A DNA stretch of 64,000 bases. Source: JAFARE01 sp963777285. GTDB lineage: Bacteria; Chloroflexota; Dormibacteria; Aeolococcales; Aeolococcaceae. The notes under the pieces were generated by a model that was given only the letters and a program-made list of their open reading frames with translations, was not told the origin of the DNA and ran no database searches. Every line of letters starts with the position of its first letter. The stretch's first letter is position 1. This document shows, in pieces, positions 27,645 through 35,843 of the stretch. The DNA lies in the NCBI GenBank assembly GCA_963777285.1, contig CAVZPR010000001.1, positions 1,116,001 through 1,180,000 of the forward strand, given 5' to 3'. The position numbers and the translations under genes are program-made.

Positions 27645-27653
27645 TGCTATGCT
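27626..27653 (+). promoter_or_regulatory. Aquaporin-arsC promoter
   Basis: TTGATT (27626-27631), 16-base spacer, TATGCT (27648-27653). Transcription would begin near 27660, almost at the GTG at 27662. It overlaps the arsR promoter in opposite orientation. Confidence 0.65.
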
Positions 27654-27661
27654 CGCCCGCA

Positions 27662-28477
27662 GTGGGAACCCGGCAGCACCGGACGCCTCGGGTGGATCGC
27701 GCTCCGCTGGCTCGCCGCCTCGTGGCCGAATTCCTAGGCAGCGCCTTGCTGGCCGCGGTTGTGATCGGATCCGGCATCGCCGCGCAGACGCTCAGCCCCG
27801 GGCAGATCGGCTTGCAGCTGTTCGAGAACGCAGCTGCCACTGCTGCCGGCCTCTTCGCGATCATCCTCATGGTCGGCTCCGTCTCGGGCGGCCACCTCAA
27901 CCCGATGGTCAGTCTGGTCGACGCGGCATTCGGCGGCATCGCCTGGCGCGACGTGGCGGCCTACATCCCGGCGCAGATCGCCGGCTGCATCGGCGGAGCC
28001 GTCACCGCCAACGCAATGTTCGGACTTGCCGCCGTGAGCATCTCGCAGCGCGACCGCACCTCACCCGGCCACTGGCTGGCTGAGATCGTCGCCACGCTCG
28101 GCCTGCTGCTCCTGATCTTTGCGCTGGCGCGTTCTCGCCGGGCGCAGGTCACGCCCGCAGCCGCCGGCGCGTACATCGGCGCCGCCTATTTCTTCACCAG
28201 CTCGACCAGCTTCGCCAACCCCGCCATCGCCATCGGCCGCATGTTCAGCAACAGTTTCGCCGGGATCGCTCCGGCGTCTGTCCCCGGGTTCGTCGGCGCA
28301 CAGCTCGTGGGTGGGCTCATCGCGGTCGGCCTCATCCGCGTGCTGTATCCGGACATGCCGGCAGCCGCTGGTGACGTCGTGGTCCCGTCAACGGCTGACG
28401 GCGAGGCCGCGGTCAGTCATCACCACCGAGAGTCCGCTGCGGAGACCAGGACGTTGCGGGACGGAGCGAGGCGGTGA
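27662..28477 (+). CDS. Aquaporin / aquaglyceroporin of the ars locus (AqpS-like)
   Basis: An MIP-family channel with six membrane segments. The two half-helix loops read SGGHLNPMVSL and FANPAIAIGRMFS; the first NPA box is changed to NPM, a kind of variation I recall in ars-linked aquaporins. In Sinorhizobium AqpS lets As(III), made by ArsC, leave the cell down its gradient; here the same aquaporin-arsC order occurs, joined by a 4-base overlap (GTGA). Start is uncertain: the GTG at 27662 fits a leaderless transcript, while ATG at 27644 lies inside the predicted promoter. A hydrophilic His-containing tail follows the last helix. Confidence 0.88.
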   Translation: MGTRQHRTPRVDRAPLARRLVAEFLGSALLAAVVIGSGIAAQTLSPGQIGLQLFENAAATAAGLFAIILMVGSVSGGHLNPMVSLVDAAFGGIAWRDVAAYIPAQIAGCIGGAVTANAMFGLAAVSISQRDRTSPGHWLAEIVATLGLLLLIFALARSRRAQVTPAAAGAYIGAAYFFTSSTSFANPAIAIGRMFSNSFAGIAPASVPGFVGAQLVGGLIAVGLIRVLYPDMPAAAGDVVVPSTADGEAAVSHHHRESAAETRTLRDGARR

Positions 28478-28869
28478 AGCCACGGCTGCCGCGCGCGCTT
28501 TTCGTGTGCGTGCACAACGCCGGCCGGTCCCAGATGGCCGCAGCGTTTTGGGAACGAGCCGGCGGCGAGGCGCGCTCTGCCGGTTCGGAGCCGGCGGAGC
28601 GAGTCCACCCCAACGTCGTAGCTGTCATGCGTGAGATCGGCATCGACCTCAGCACCCACATCCCGCGACGTCTCGACGAAAGCGACGCGATGTGGGCTGA
28701 CGTCGTAGTGACCATGGGCTGCGGTGATGCCTGCCCCTTCATCCCGGGCAAGCGCTACGTCGACTGGGATGTGGAGGACCCGACCGGAAAGGACGGCGCG
28801 GCCGTCAGAGCCATTCGGGACGAGATCGAACAGCGCATCAGCGAGCTGGCGCACCACTCATCGACATGA
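28474..28869 (+). CDS. arsC: Arsenate reductase ArsC (low-molecular-weight phosphatase type)
   Basis: Reduces As(V) to As(III). The 131-residue product starts with the phosphatase-like loop FVCVHNAGRSQMAAA, giving C-x5-R with Cys12 and Arg18. Two further cysteines, Cys83 and Cys87 in MGCGDACPF, supply the disulfide cascade of the thioredoxin-coupled class (S. aureus pI258 type). VDWDVEDPTGK is the conserved C-terminal segment. GTG start overlapping the aquaporin stop. Its product As(III) is the substrate for both ArsM and the channel. Confidence 0.94.
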   Translation: MKPRLPRALFVCVHNAGRSQMAAAFWERAGGEARSAGSEPAERVHPNVVAVMREIGIDLSTHIPRRLDESDAMWADVVVTMGCGDACPFIPGKRYVDWDVEDPTGKDGAAVRAIRDEIEQRISELAHHSST

Positions 28870-28918
28870 TGCGTCCACGGCCAGCCGTCCTCGCGCCCCT
28901 GCGCCGCGCCGGATGGAA

Positions 28919-29513
28919 TCAGACGGCCGAGCTTGCGTTGTTCGCCACGCTGTTGCGCACGGCGTCACAGAGCAGATCGACGCACCGGGCGATCTGACGC
29001 TGGTCGGTGGCGCCCTGGGCGCTGAGCGACAGCCCGGCGATGAGCAGGTGCAGGTCGTCGATCGTCACGTCAGGCCGCACGCCGCCGGCCTGCTGCGCCC
29101 TGGCGAAGAGCTGGCGAACCGCCCCCATCAGCTCGACGCCGACCTCCTCCTTGGCGTGGTCCAGATCCAGCCCGGCTGCCGCCAGCGAGTCGGCGAGAGC
29201 CTTGAAGTCGCCTGAACTCGGAGAAGAGGCGGCGTACGAATCCGAAGAAGGCCGCGCCGGCGTCGGGATCGGTCAGCGCCTCCTGTGCCGCGGCGACCAG
29301 CGGCTCGGCGCGCGCCGCCAGGATGGCGCGCATCAGCTCGTCCTTGGTGGCGTAGTTGCGGTAGAGCGTGCCCACGCCCACGCCGGCGCGTTCGGCGATG
29401 GCGTCGATGGATGCGTCGACCCCACGGGCGCGAAATTCAGCCTCGGCCGCCTGCACGATCGCCAGGCGATTGCGCGCGGCGTCGGCGCGCAGCTGCCGCT
29501 CCCCCGGCGTCAT
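28919..29513 (-). CDS. TetR-family repressor, split by a frameshift
   Basis: The N-terminal part (from 29513) is a TetR DNA-binding domain: RLAIVQAAEAEFRARGVDASIDAIAERAGVGVGTLYRNYATKDEL. After FVRRLFSEF the frame drifts into Arg/Gly-rich nonsense, while another frame continues DFKALADSLAAAGLDLD and runs to the stop at 28919 with VRPDVTIDDLHLLIAGLSL, a normal TetR ligand-domain end. One extra base near 29210-29213 explains this. Restored length is about 197 residues. It diverges from the MFS exporter and faces a palindrome in that promoter, so it is the probable repressor of the exporter. Confidence 0.82.
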
Positions 29514-29552
29514 CGACCTGTCTCGACGGAGGGGCTTCGTGGCATCGCGTGT

Positions 29553-29582
29553 TTGACAACCGGAACCATGGTTCCGTATAGT
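29553..29582 (+). promoter_or_regulatory. MFS exporter promoter with TetR operator
   Basis: TTGACA (29553-29558), 18-base spacer, TATAGT (29577-29582), 50 bases before the MFS ATG. The spacer holds a perfect 14-bp palindrome GGAACCATGGTTCC (29562-29575), and a half-site GCGGAACC follows at 29593-29600. This is where the divergent TetR protein should bind. Confidence 0.75.
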
Positions 29583-29631
29583 ACCTCACAATGCGGAACC
29601 AGCACTCCGATTCTACGCGAGAGGAGCAGCG

Positions 29632-31113
29632 ATGACCACCACACGCCGTGCCGTCAACCCCTGGATCGTCCTGGTCATCGTGGGCCTGGCGCAGTTCATG
29701 GTGATCCTGGACGCCACCATCGTGAACGTGGCGCTCCCCTCGATCCAGCGCGGGCTCCACTTCTCCACGGACAGCCTGCAGTGGGTGGTCAACGCGTACA
29801 CGCTCAGCTTCGGCGGATTCCTGCTCCTGGGCGGGCGGGCCGCGGACCTGTTCGGCCGCAAGCGCCTGTTCATGGCCGGCATCGTTCTCTTCTCCGCGGC
29901 GTCGCTGCTCAACGGGCTCGCCGGCTCGGCGACCACGCTGGTCGTGGGCCGAACGCTGCAGGGCCTGGGCGGCGCCCTGGTGTCGCCGGCCGCCCTGTCG
30001 GTGCTCACCACCAGCTTCCGCGAGGGGCGGGAGCGCACGCTGGCCCTCGGCGTGTGGAGCGCGATCGCGGTCGGCGGCGGCGCCGTCGGCCTTCTCCTCG
30101 GCGGCGTGCTCACCGACCTGCTCTCGTGGCAGTGGGTGTTCTTCGTCAACGTGCCGGTCGGGGTCGGCGCGCTGCTGCTTGCGCTGCGGTTTGTGCCCGA
30201 GAGCCGCGCGCCGGGCGAGCGCCGCGGCATCGACATCCTGGGTGCGGTGTCGGTCACCGCCGGTCTCATGCTGCTCGTGTACGCGCTGGTCAACGCGCAG
30301 CAGGCGGGCTGGATCTCCACGCAGACGCTCGTTCTCGGAGCGCTGGCCGCGGCGCTGATCGCGGCATTCATCGTCGTCGAGACGCGCCTGCAGCATCCAC
30401 TGGTGCGGCTGGACATCTTCCGGTTGCGCTCGCTGAGCAGCGCCAATCTCGCGATGCTGCTGGCCGCCGCCGGCATGTTCGCAATGTTCTTCTTCGCCTC
30501 GATCTATGTGCAGGAGGTGCTCGGCTACAACCCCTTGCGAGCAGGGCTTGCGTTCCTGCCGATCACGGCAGGCATCGTCGTGGCCGCGGGACTGGCGCAG
30601 CAGCTCATCAAGCGCTTCGGGGTGCGCGCCGTGGGCGTCGCTGGCATGGCCATCGCCGCAGCCGGCCTCTTCATGCTGAGCCGCATCCCCGTTGCCGGCA
30701 CCTACGCGGGCGACCTCCTGCCAGGGCTGATGACGATGTCCTTCGGCATGGGTCTCACCTTTGTTCCGATCACGCTCGTGGCCACAACGAACGTCGACGC
30801 GGCGGACGCCGGCCTTGCGTCCGGGCTCCTCAACACCTCCCAGCAGATCGGTGGAGCGCTGGGGCTGGCGGTGCTCTCGACCCTGGCCGCCAACGCCACC
30901 TCGTCGGCGCTGTCCGGCATGCACAGCGTGCCAACGGCGGTGCAGCGGGTGTCAGCGCTGGTCAGCGGGTTCCACGTCGCCTTCCTGGTCGGTGCGTTCC
31001 TGCTGCTCGCTGGGTCAGTCGTCCTCGCCGTCCTCGTTCGCCGCGCCGACGTGGCACGCATCGACGAGGCACCCCGGCCGGAGACCGAGCCAGAGCCTGC
31101 GTACGCCGCGTAG
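29632..31113 (+). CDS. MFS drug exporter, DHA2 (EmrB/QacA) family, 14 membrane segments
   Basis: A proton-driven exporter of 493 residues. DHA2 hallmarks: AQFMVILDATIVNVALPSIQ in helix 1, GGRAADLFGRKRLF between helices 2 and 3, GRTLQGLGGALVSPAALS in helix 4 and WQWVFFVNVPVG. GAGAGGAGC lies a few bases before the ATG. Promoter with palindromic operator upstream and a divergent tetR, the classic arrangement of inducible multidrug exporters. Substrates are unknown. Confidence 0.94.
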   Translation: MTTTRRAVNPWIVLVIVGLAQFMVILDATIVNVALPSIQRGLHFSTDSLQWVVNAYTLSFGGFLLLGGRAADLFGRKRLFMAGIVLFSAASLLNGLAGSATTLVVGRTLQGLGGALVSPAALSVLTTSFREGRERTLALGVWSAIAVGGGAVGLLLGGVLTDLLSWQWVFFVNVPVGVGALLLALRFVPESRAPGERRGIDILGAVSVTAGLMLLVYALVNAQQAGWISTQTLVLGALAAALIAAFIVVETRLQHPLVRLDIFRLRSLSSANLAMLLAAAGMFAMFFFASIYVQEVLGYNPLRAGLAFLPITAGIVVAAGLAQQLIKRFGVRAVGVAGMAIAAAGLFMLSRIPVAGTYAGDLLPGLMTMSFGMGLTFVPITLVATTNVDAADAGLASGLLNTSQQIGGALGLAVLSTLAANATSSALSGMHSVPTAVQRVSALVSGFHVAFLVGAFLLLAGSVVLAVLVRRADVARIDEAPRPETEPEPAYAA

Positions 31114-31169
31114 GCGCACGCGAACCGCACGGCGGCGGGGCACCGGCATCCGCATCTTCCTCCGCGGCG

Positions 31170-32039
31170 TCAGCCGGCCTCGGCCAGGACAGCGCGCAGC
31201 TTTCGGGCGAAGGCTTCGGGCTGACCGGCATACCCGGACTCACCGCCAACAAAGCCTCCGTGGTGGCTGGGAAAGACCGTCGCCTGTTGCCCAAGCAGTT
31301 CGGCGGTGGCGACCGACGTGCGCCCGGTGAAGGTGCCCGCGGACTCTTCGCCCACAGCAATCACGATGCGCGTCGGCGCCGCAGCCAGCGCCGGGAAGTC
31401 GGGCCGGTATTCGCTGACTGCGTTGGAACGCTCGGAGAGCAGCGGGTCGTCGCGGGAGCCGTCATCTTCGGCGGGCATGCCGAACTGGGCGGGATCCGGA
31501 TCCGGCCGCGCAAAGAAATCTTCTGTGAACTCTCCCTGCCACGACGCCGTGGCCATGAAGGCGGCCATGCCGGCCCCCCATCCCTTTGCCGCGTACGCGG
31601 TGCGAAACCGGGCCAGCGCTTGCTCCGCAGCAGCCGCGTCAGGAAGCACATGGAACATGGGCGGCTCGTGCGCCACGAGCACGGTCAAGTCTTCTGGATA
31701 CGCGGCCACGAGTGCGAGCGCGGTGACGGCGCCGCCACTGCTCGCGAACATCTCGACCGGGCCAGCACCCAGAGCTGTGATGACGGCGTGCACATCGGCT
31801 GCCTGGACGGTGGGCACGTTGTCGGCCCGGCCGTCGCTGCGGATGCTGCGGCCCAGCCCGCGAGGGTCATAGGTGATCACGGTGCGGTCGGGGAAGTACG
31901 ACGCCAGGGTGCGAAACCCGCCGGCGTCCATCGGTTGCCCGATCATGAACAGCGGTCGGCGTCCGTCGGCGGTGGGCAGCGGACCCTCGACGTCGTAGAC
32001 GATTGCGGCCCCGGCTGTCTCGAGCGTGTGCGTGTTCAT
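31170..32039 (-). CDS. Alpha/beta hydrolase
   Basis: A 289-residue alpha/beta-hydrolase fold protein. Start is the second ATG (MNTHTLETAG) with GAGGTG upstream. The oxyanion region is FMIGQPMDAGGFRTLA, the strand VITYDPRGLGRS precedes the nucleophile elbow FASSGGAVTAL, and a C-terminal SHHGGFVGGESGY supplies the catalytic His. The elbow SSGG deviates a little from GxSxG. Substrate unknown. Confidence 0.85.
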   Translation of the reverse strand: MNTHTLETAGAAIVYDVEGPLPTADGRRPLFMIGQPMDAGGFRTLASYFPDRTVITYDPRGLGRSIRSDGRADNVPTVQAADVHAVITALGAGPVEMFASSGGAVTALALVAAYPEDLTVLVAHEPPMFHVLPDAAAAEQALARFRTAYAAKGWGAGMAAFMATASWQGEFTEDFFARPDPDPAQFGMPAEDDGSRDDPLLSERSNAVSEYRPDFPALAAAPTRIVIAVGEESAGTFTGRTSVATAELLGQQATVFPSHHGGFVGGESGYAGQPEAFARKLRAVLAEAG

Positions 32040-32112
32040 ACCATCACCTCGCGTTGAATCCACTAGCTCAAGGCGACGACGAGTGCGTACAGCCGAGCTG
32101 ACCTTCTCTTGT

Positions 32113-32232
32113 CTAGCTGTTCCTTTGCCCCCGCTCTCCCCGATGGGAGCGTCGCACCATCACCACGACCGCCAGCACGATCGCCGCCGTCACGGCCCCG
32201 AACAGGATCAGGTTGGGGAGGATTACGCTCAT
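32113..32232 (-). CDS. Small single-span membrane protein, 39 residues
   Basis: An open frame between two minus-strand genes: MSVILPNLILFGAVTAAIVL, then AVVVMVRRSHRGERGQRNS and TAG. It encodes one hydrophobic helix followed by an Arg-rich end, obeying the positive-inside rule. GGAGG stands about 12 bases before the ATG, rather far. No family recognised. The clean helix/tail layout makes it more credible than a chance frame. Confidence 0.45.
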   Translation of the reverse strand: MSVILPNLILFGAVTAAIVLAVVVMVRRSHRGERGQRNS

Positions 32233-32291
32233 CGTCAGAAGTGGCCTCCAGCCATCGTACCCATTGAGTGCTCCAGGTGCCGTTCTCGGAA

Positions 32292-32321
32292 GAGAGGCGG
32301 CCCACCGCGGAGCCGCCTCTC
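32292..32321 (-). terminator. Terminator of the 552-residue secreted protein gene
   Basis: Perfect 10-bp inverted repeat GAGAGGCGGC/GCCGCCTCTC with a 10-base loop, 46 bases beyond the stop of the minus-strand gene at 32368, followed on that strand by TTCC. Confidence 0.7.
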
Positions 32322-32367
32322 ACCTCTCTTGTGACGCCGGATGGACGCGTGTCCCTCCGGCCCGTCG

Positions 32368-34026
32368 TCAGCAGGGGTTGTCTGACAGGATCTGGCGGAA
32401 GGAGTTGTAGCGGGTCAAGGTCGAGCCGCCGCCACCGAAAGCGATGTAATTGGCGTTCAGCAGCGGGCCGTACTGGTCGTTGCGGCCAAAGTCGCTGGAC
32501 CCCGGTTCGTGCGCGCCGAATTCCCAGCGGCACCCGCTACCGGTTTTGATCATGCTGTAAAAGGGATAGAACTGTGCGGGCTGTCCGTCGTCTGTCAGCG
32601 GGATGTGATTGCATCCCGCGCCGGTCGACCGGTCGCACTGCCCGAACGCGGACTCGATGTCCGGCAGGTCGACCTCGAACCCGGCGCGCGAGTACGGGGT
32701 GCTGTAGTTCGATCCCGTCAGGGGGCTGCTGAAGCGGATGGGGGTGGGATGCAGGTTGGTGTCGCCGTTGGGCCACACGGGGGTGTACTCGATGGCGTCG
32801 AACCCGACGTTGGTGTCGGTGCAGCCTCCCAGCTTGATGTCGCTGGCCTCACTGGCGGGGAAACAGAAGTTGTCGTCGGAGTCGGTTGGTTCTGCGTTGA
32901 CCCCGACCTCCTCGGTGTTCCCGGTCGGGCACGTGATGGGGTTGCCATTCTTGTCCAGCCCGAACTGGCTCGCCGGAATGGGGTGAGGGCCGAGGCAGTA
33001 CGACCAGTGGCCGATCTCGTCGTTGAAGCCGATGCTGTCCTGGTCGGCTCCCCAGGGGAGGATGGTCTTGGTGCTCGACGTGCTGTACATGGGATGGAAG
33101 TCGTAGGGAATGGCCTCGCAGCTCGTGCCGGTGGGGTCGTACTTGATCTGTGCGAACCCGTTGCTGGCGCTGGCCACCATGGAACCGTGCGCACCGGTGG
33201 TCTTGTCGACGACGGAGGTCGCCAGGCCGTTGGCGGTGTCGTGGATGGTGACCGACACGTTGTCGCCCGGGTTCATGAGCAGGTCACGGCTGAGGTTGGG
33301 GGTGAAGGTGTTGAGGTTGGAATCCAGCGGGTTCGCCGGTCCCGTCGATACGCCGTTGTGCGTGAGGAAGGCGAAGTTGATCGGCTCGACTCCGACGCGC
33401 GCGGCGCAGGTCGCATTCTGGGTCGTGCCGTTCACCGGATCCTCGAGCAGGCTGTCGATGTTGAGGGCCGCGCACCAGTGGGTGGAGTCGCAGCCGCCCG
33501 TGCCCGCGGCAACGGCGAAGGTGGGCCAGTTGATCCATCCCGGCGGGTAGAACTGCAGCTCCAGAAAGGCGGCCCCCGGGTGCTTGGGCGAAAACGCCGG
33601 GTCGACCACGTTGCTGTCGCTGTCCGGATTGCACCAGTGCACCTGCTCCGGGTACGACTGGGTGTCGCACACCGTCATGCCGAACCAGACGCTGTTGTAG
33701 AGCTGGGCGCTGTAGGACTTGCCCGGCGTGGCGGGGTTGTTGTACGACGGATCTCGCGGCAGCGTCAGCTGGTATCGCAACCGGTTGCCCGAGCCGGGGA
33801 CGCTGGAGAAGAAGTGGATCTGCGGCTCGTCATGTCCCACGTACTTGCCGAAGATCTGCTGTCCGTCGGCCACCTCGGTGCAGGCGCCGGCGTTGTACGA
33901 ACAGTCGATGTGCAGATGCTGGCCGTACTCACCCGCCCCAGCGCTGCTGGGCGCCGCGGCCACCACCGGGAGGGCTATCGCGAGCGCGACTCCTCCGTAG
34001 ATAAGACCCTGTCTCGCCACTCGCAT
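32368..34026 (-). CDS. Secreted protein of unknown function, 552 residues
   Basis: An exported protein with a signal peptide (residues 1-29, ending SSAGA). The mature chain is rich in Gly, Asn, Asp, Pro and aromatic residues and has many cysteines (for example CSYNAGAC, CDTQSYPEQVHWC and GGCDSTHWC), suggesting a disulfide-bonded extracellular beta protein. Repeated phrases such as FLELQFYPPGWINWPTFAVA look structural. I do not recognise the family. It lies at the start of a run of exported proteins. Confidence 0.75.
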   Translation of the reverse strand: MRVARQGLIYGGVALAIALPVVAAAPSSAGAGEYGQHLHIDCSYNAGACTEVADGQQIFGKYVGHDEPQIHFFSSVPGSGNRLRYQLTLPRDPSYNNPATPGKSYSAQLYNSVWFGMTVCDTQSYPEQVHWCNPDSDSNVVDPAFSPKHPGAAFLELQFYPPGWINWPTFAVAAGTGGCDSTHWCAALNIDSLLEDPVNGTTQNATCAARVGVEPINFAFLTHNGVSTGPANPLDSNLNTFTPNLSRDLLMNPGDNVSVTIHDTANGLATSVVDKTTGAHGSMVASASNGFAQIKYDPTGTSCEAIPYDFHPMYSTSSTKTILPWGADQDSIGFNDEIGHWSYCLGPHPIPASQFGLDKNGNPITCPTGNTEEVGVNAEPTDSDDNFCFPASEASDIKLGGCTDTNVGFDAIEYTPVWPNGDTNLHPTPIRFSSPLTGSNYSTPYSRAGFEVDLPDIESAFGQCDRSTGAGCNHIPLTDDGQPAQFYPFYSMIKTGSGCRWEFGAHEPGSSDFGRNDQYGPLLNANYIAFGGGGSTLTRYNSFRQILSDNPC

Positions 34027-34174
34027 GAGGTGCCTCCCACCAACCGCATGGCCGCGCGACCGGCAACCGGGGCGGGGCCCCGGGGCCGGGGTGGCGGCAT
34101 TCTAGCATCGGCGCGCGGGCGCTTTGGGGGATCGGCGCGATTGCCGGGAGCCGGGCGCCGGCGGCCCAACGCCG

Positions 34175-35635
34175 CTACGTCGCCACTGCCCCGAGCAGCT
34201 CGCGGTACAGCGCCACGTAGCGGGCTACCACCGTGCCCATGCCGCAGAACGCGCGCAGCGCCGCGAAGTCGGCCTCCGTCCAGGCACGCTCGAGCTCGTG
34301 ATCCCGCAGCAGCGACACGGCGGCGTCGACGCCACGCCGCAGCGGCTCGGGCGCCAGCTGGTGCAGCCCGCCGTGGGCAGACGTCCAAGCCAGCTGTTCC
34401 GTGTCGCCCAGCGATATTCGATACGGCACGTGCTCGGCCACGAAGCGCTTGAACACTGGGTACTCGAGCACGACCAGCGGTCGCCTGGCCCACACCGCTT
34501 CGATGGCCTGGTTGCCGAATCCCTCGTGCTCCGGCGTGTAGCAGACCAGATCCATCGACCGGTACGTCGCGTAGAACGGGACGTGCGCCGTGTCGCCCGG
34601 CTGGTGGCGCCGGTCCGGAACCACGACGTCGCCGCCATATGCCAGCGACACGTCCAGGTCGCGCGCATACGCCAGCAGCCGCTCGAAATAGTCTCGGCTG
34701 TCCTCCAGGTCCTCACCCTGAGGGAGCAGCAACACAATCGCACTGCTCGACGTGAAATGCCGTCGTTGCAAGCCCACCCCGTCTGGCGATGCCTCCAGTG
34801 CGGCGCGCGCGCTGTGCATCGCTGCGACGAACTGGACGGTGAGCTCGACCGCCTTGTTGATCGCGATGCGCGCAGGCATGCCCACGACGAGATCGTCGAT
34901 GCCGACCGCCTCGCGGTCACCGCTGAGCACCGACAACCGCGCGCGAAACGCAGCGTCGTCGAGGGGTGGCACCGCACGCCCGAAGTCGAAGCCATCGGGG
35001 ACGACCGTGCCGCTCACCCCCTTCCGCCGCAGCAGCGCCTCCGCCGCGATGGGATTGATGAGCACGTGGCGCGCGTTGGGGAGTGAGGGTACGAGGATGC
35101 GCCCCATGAGGTCTTCGATGCCCGCATACGGGGTCACGAAGTTGCGTGCGTTCGGGCCTTCCCAGTAGAGGTCGTGATGCTGCAGGAGGAACCCGATGTG
35201 GGGATTGGCGACGGCCATCTCGTACAGCGCGAGCGTGGCCGGCAGGTTGTACGGCAGCGACATGAGATTGCGGACGTGCACGAGATGGATGTCGTGCACT
35301 GCGACGTACTCCTCCAGCGCTTCGCGAATCGGGAGGGCGCGGTCGTGGATCTCATCAACCAGCGCTCGCTCGGCCGCGTCTGTGGGCGGCTCATCGTGGG
35401 TAGCCGGGAAGATCCGTTGGCGCAGCGCGACCGCCTCCGGCGACTGATAAGCGAGCTGCGGCAGGAGCAGCCCCTCAGCCTGTGCCGGTAGGTCGCTCGC
35501 GCATGCGTGCACCCGCCAGCCTCGTGCAGTCAGGGCGTGGGACAGCTCCTGCGATTGCAGCGACACCCCGTCCGTGCCGAAGAGCTTGTAGTGGACCTCG
35601 AGCGTGCCCGGCGGTGGAAGTGTGGCCGGCGTCAT
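34175..35635 (-). CDS. Glycosyltransferase, GT4-like (GT-B fold)
   Basis: A 486-residue cytosolic glycosyltransferase. The N-terminal acceptor domain starts EVHYKLFGTDGVSLQSQEL (a GT4-type GG/GV loop), and the donor domain ends with YTPEHEGFGNQAIEAVWARRPLVVLEYPVF, matching the GT4 E-x7-E region. HLVHVRNLMSLPYNLP and PDGFDFGRAVPP are also GT4-like. It resembles enzymes that make compatible-solute glycosides or glycolipids, but the substrate cannot be assigned. Confidence 0.75.
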   Translation of the reverse strand: MTPATLPPPGTLEVHYKLFGTDGVSLQSQELSHALTARGWRVHACASDLPAQAEGLLLPQLAYQSPEAVALRQRIFPATHDEPPTDAAERALVDEIHDRALPIREALEEYVAVHDIHLVHVRNLMSLPYNLPATLALYEMAVANPHIGFLLQHHDLYWEGPNARNFVTPYAGIEDLMGRILVPSLPNARHVLINPIAAEALLRRKGVSGTVVPDGFDFGRAVPPLDDAAFRARLSVLSGDREAVGIDDLVVGMPARIAINKAVELTVQFVAAMHSARAALEASPDGVGLQRRHFTSSSAIVLLLPQGEDLEDSRDYFERLLAYARDLDVSLAYGGDVVVPDRRHQPGDTAHVPFYATYRSMDLVCYTPEHEGFGNQAIEAVWARRPLVVLEYPVFKRFVAEHVPYRISLGDTEQLAWTSAHGGLHQLAPEPLRRGVDAAVSLLRDHELERAWTEADFAALRAFCGMGTVVARYVALYRELLGAVAT

Positions 35636-35764
35636 GGTGGTGGAGTATCCAGTGAACCAAGCGCACAGCGCTTAGGGACCCACCCCTCGCGCGGAAAGGG
35701 CGGAGGCGACCGCCAGGATACGCACGGCACGTCTCTCTCGGACGTGTGGCCGGTGATGAGGAGT

Positions 35765-35794
35765 CCTGATGCTGAGGGGAATGCCTCAATCAGG
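35765..35794 (+). other. Leader hairpin before the lipoprotein gene
   Basis: CCTGAT-GC-TGAGG, loop GGAATG, CCTCA-ATCAGG: an 11-bp stem with a two-base bulge, 50 bases before the lipoprotein ATG. It could be a structured 5' leader; no known riboswitch is recognised. Confidence 0.35.
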
Positions 35795-35843
35795 TAACCG
35801 TTCACCACGGGCATCCGTTCAGGGTGGCATCCCTCACAACTTT

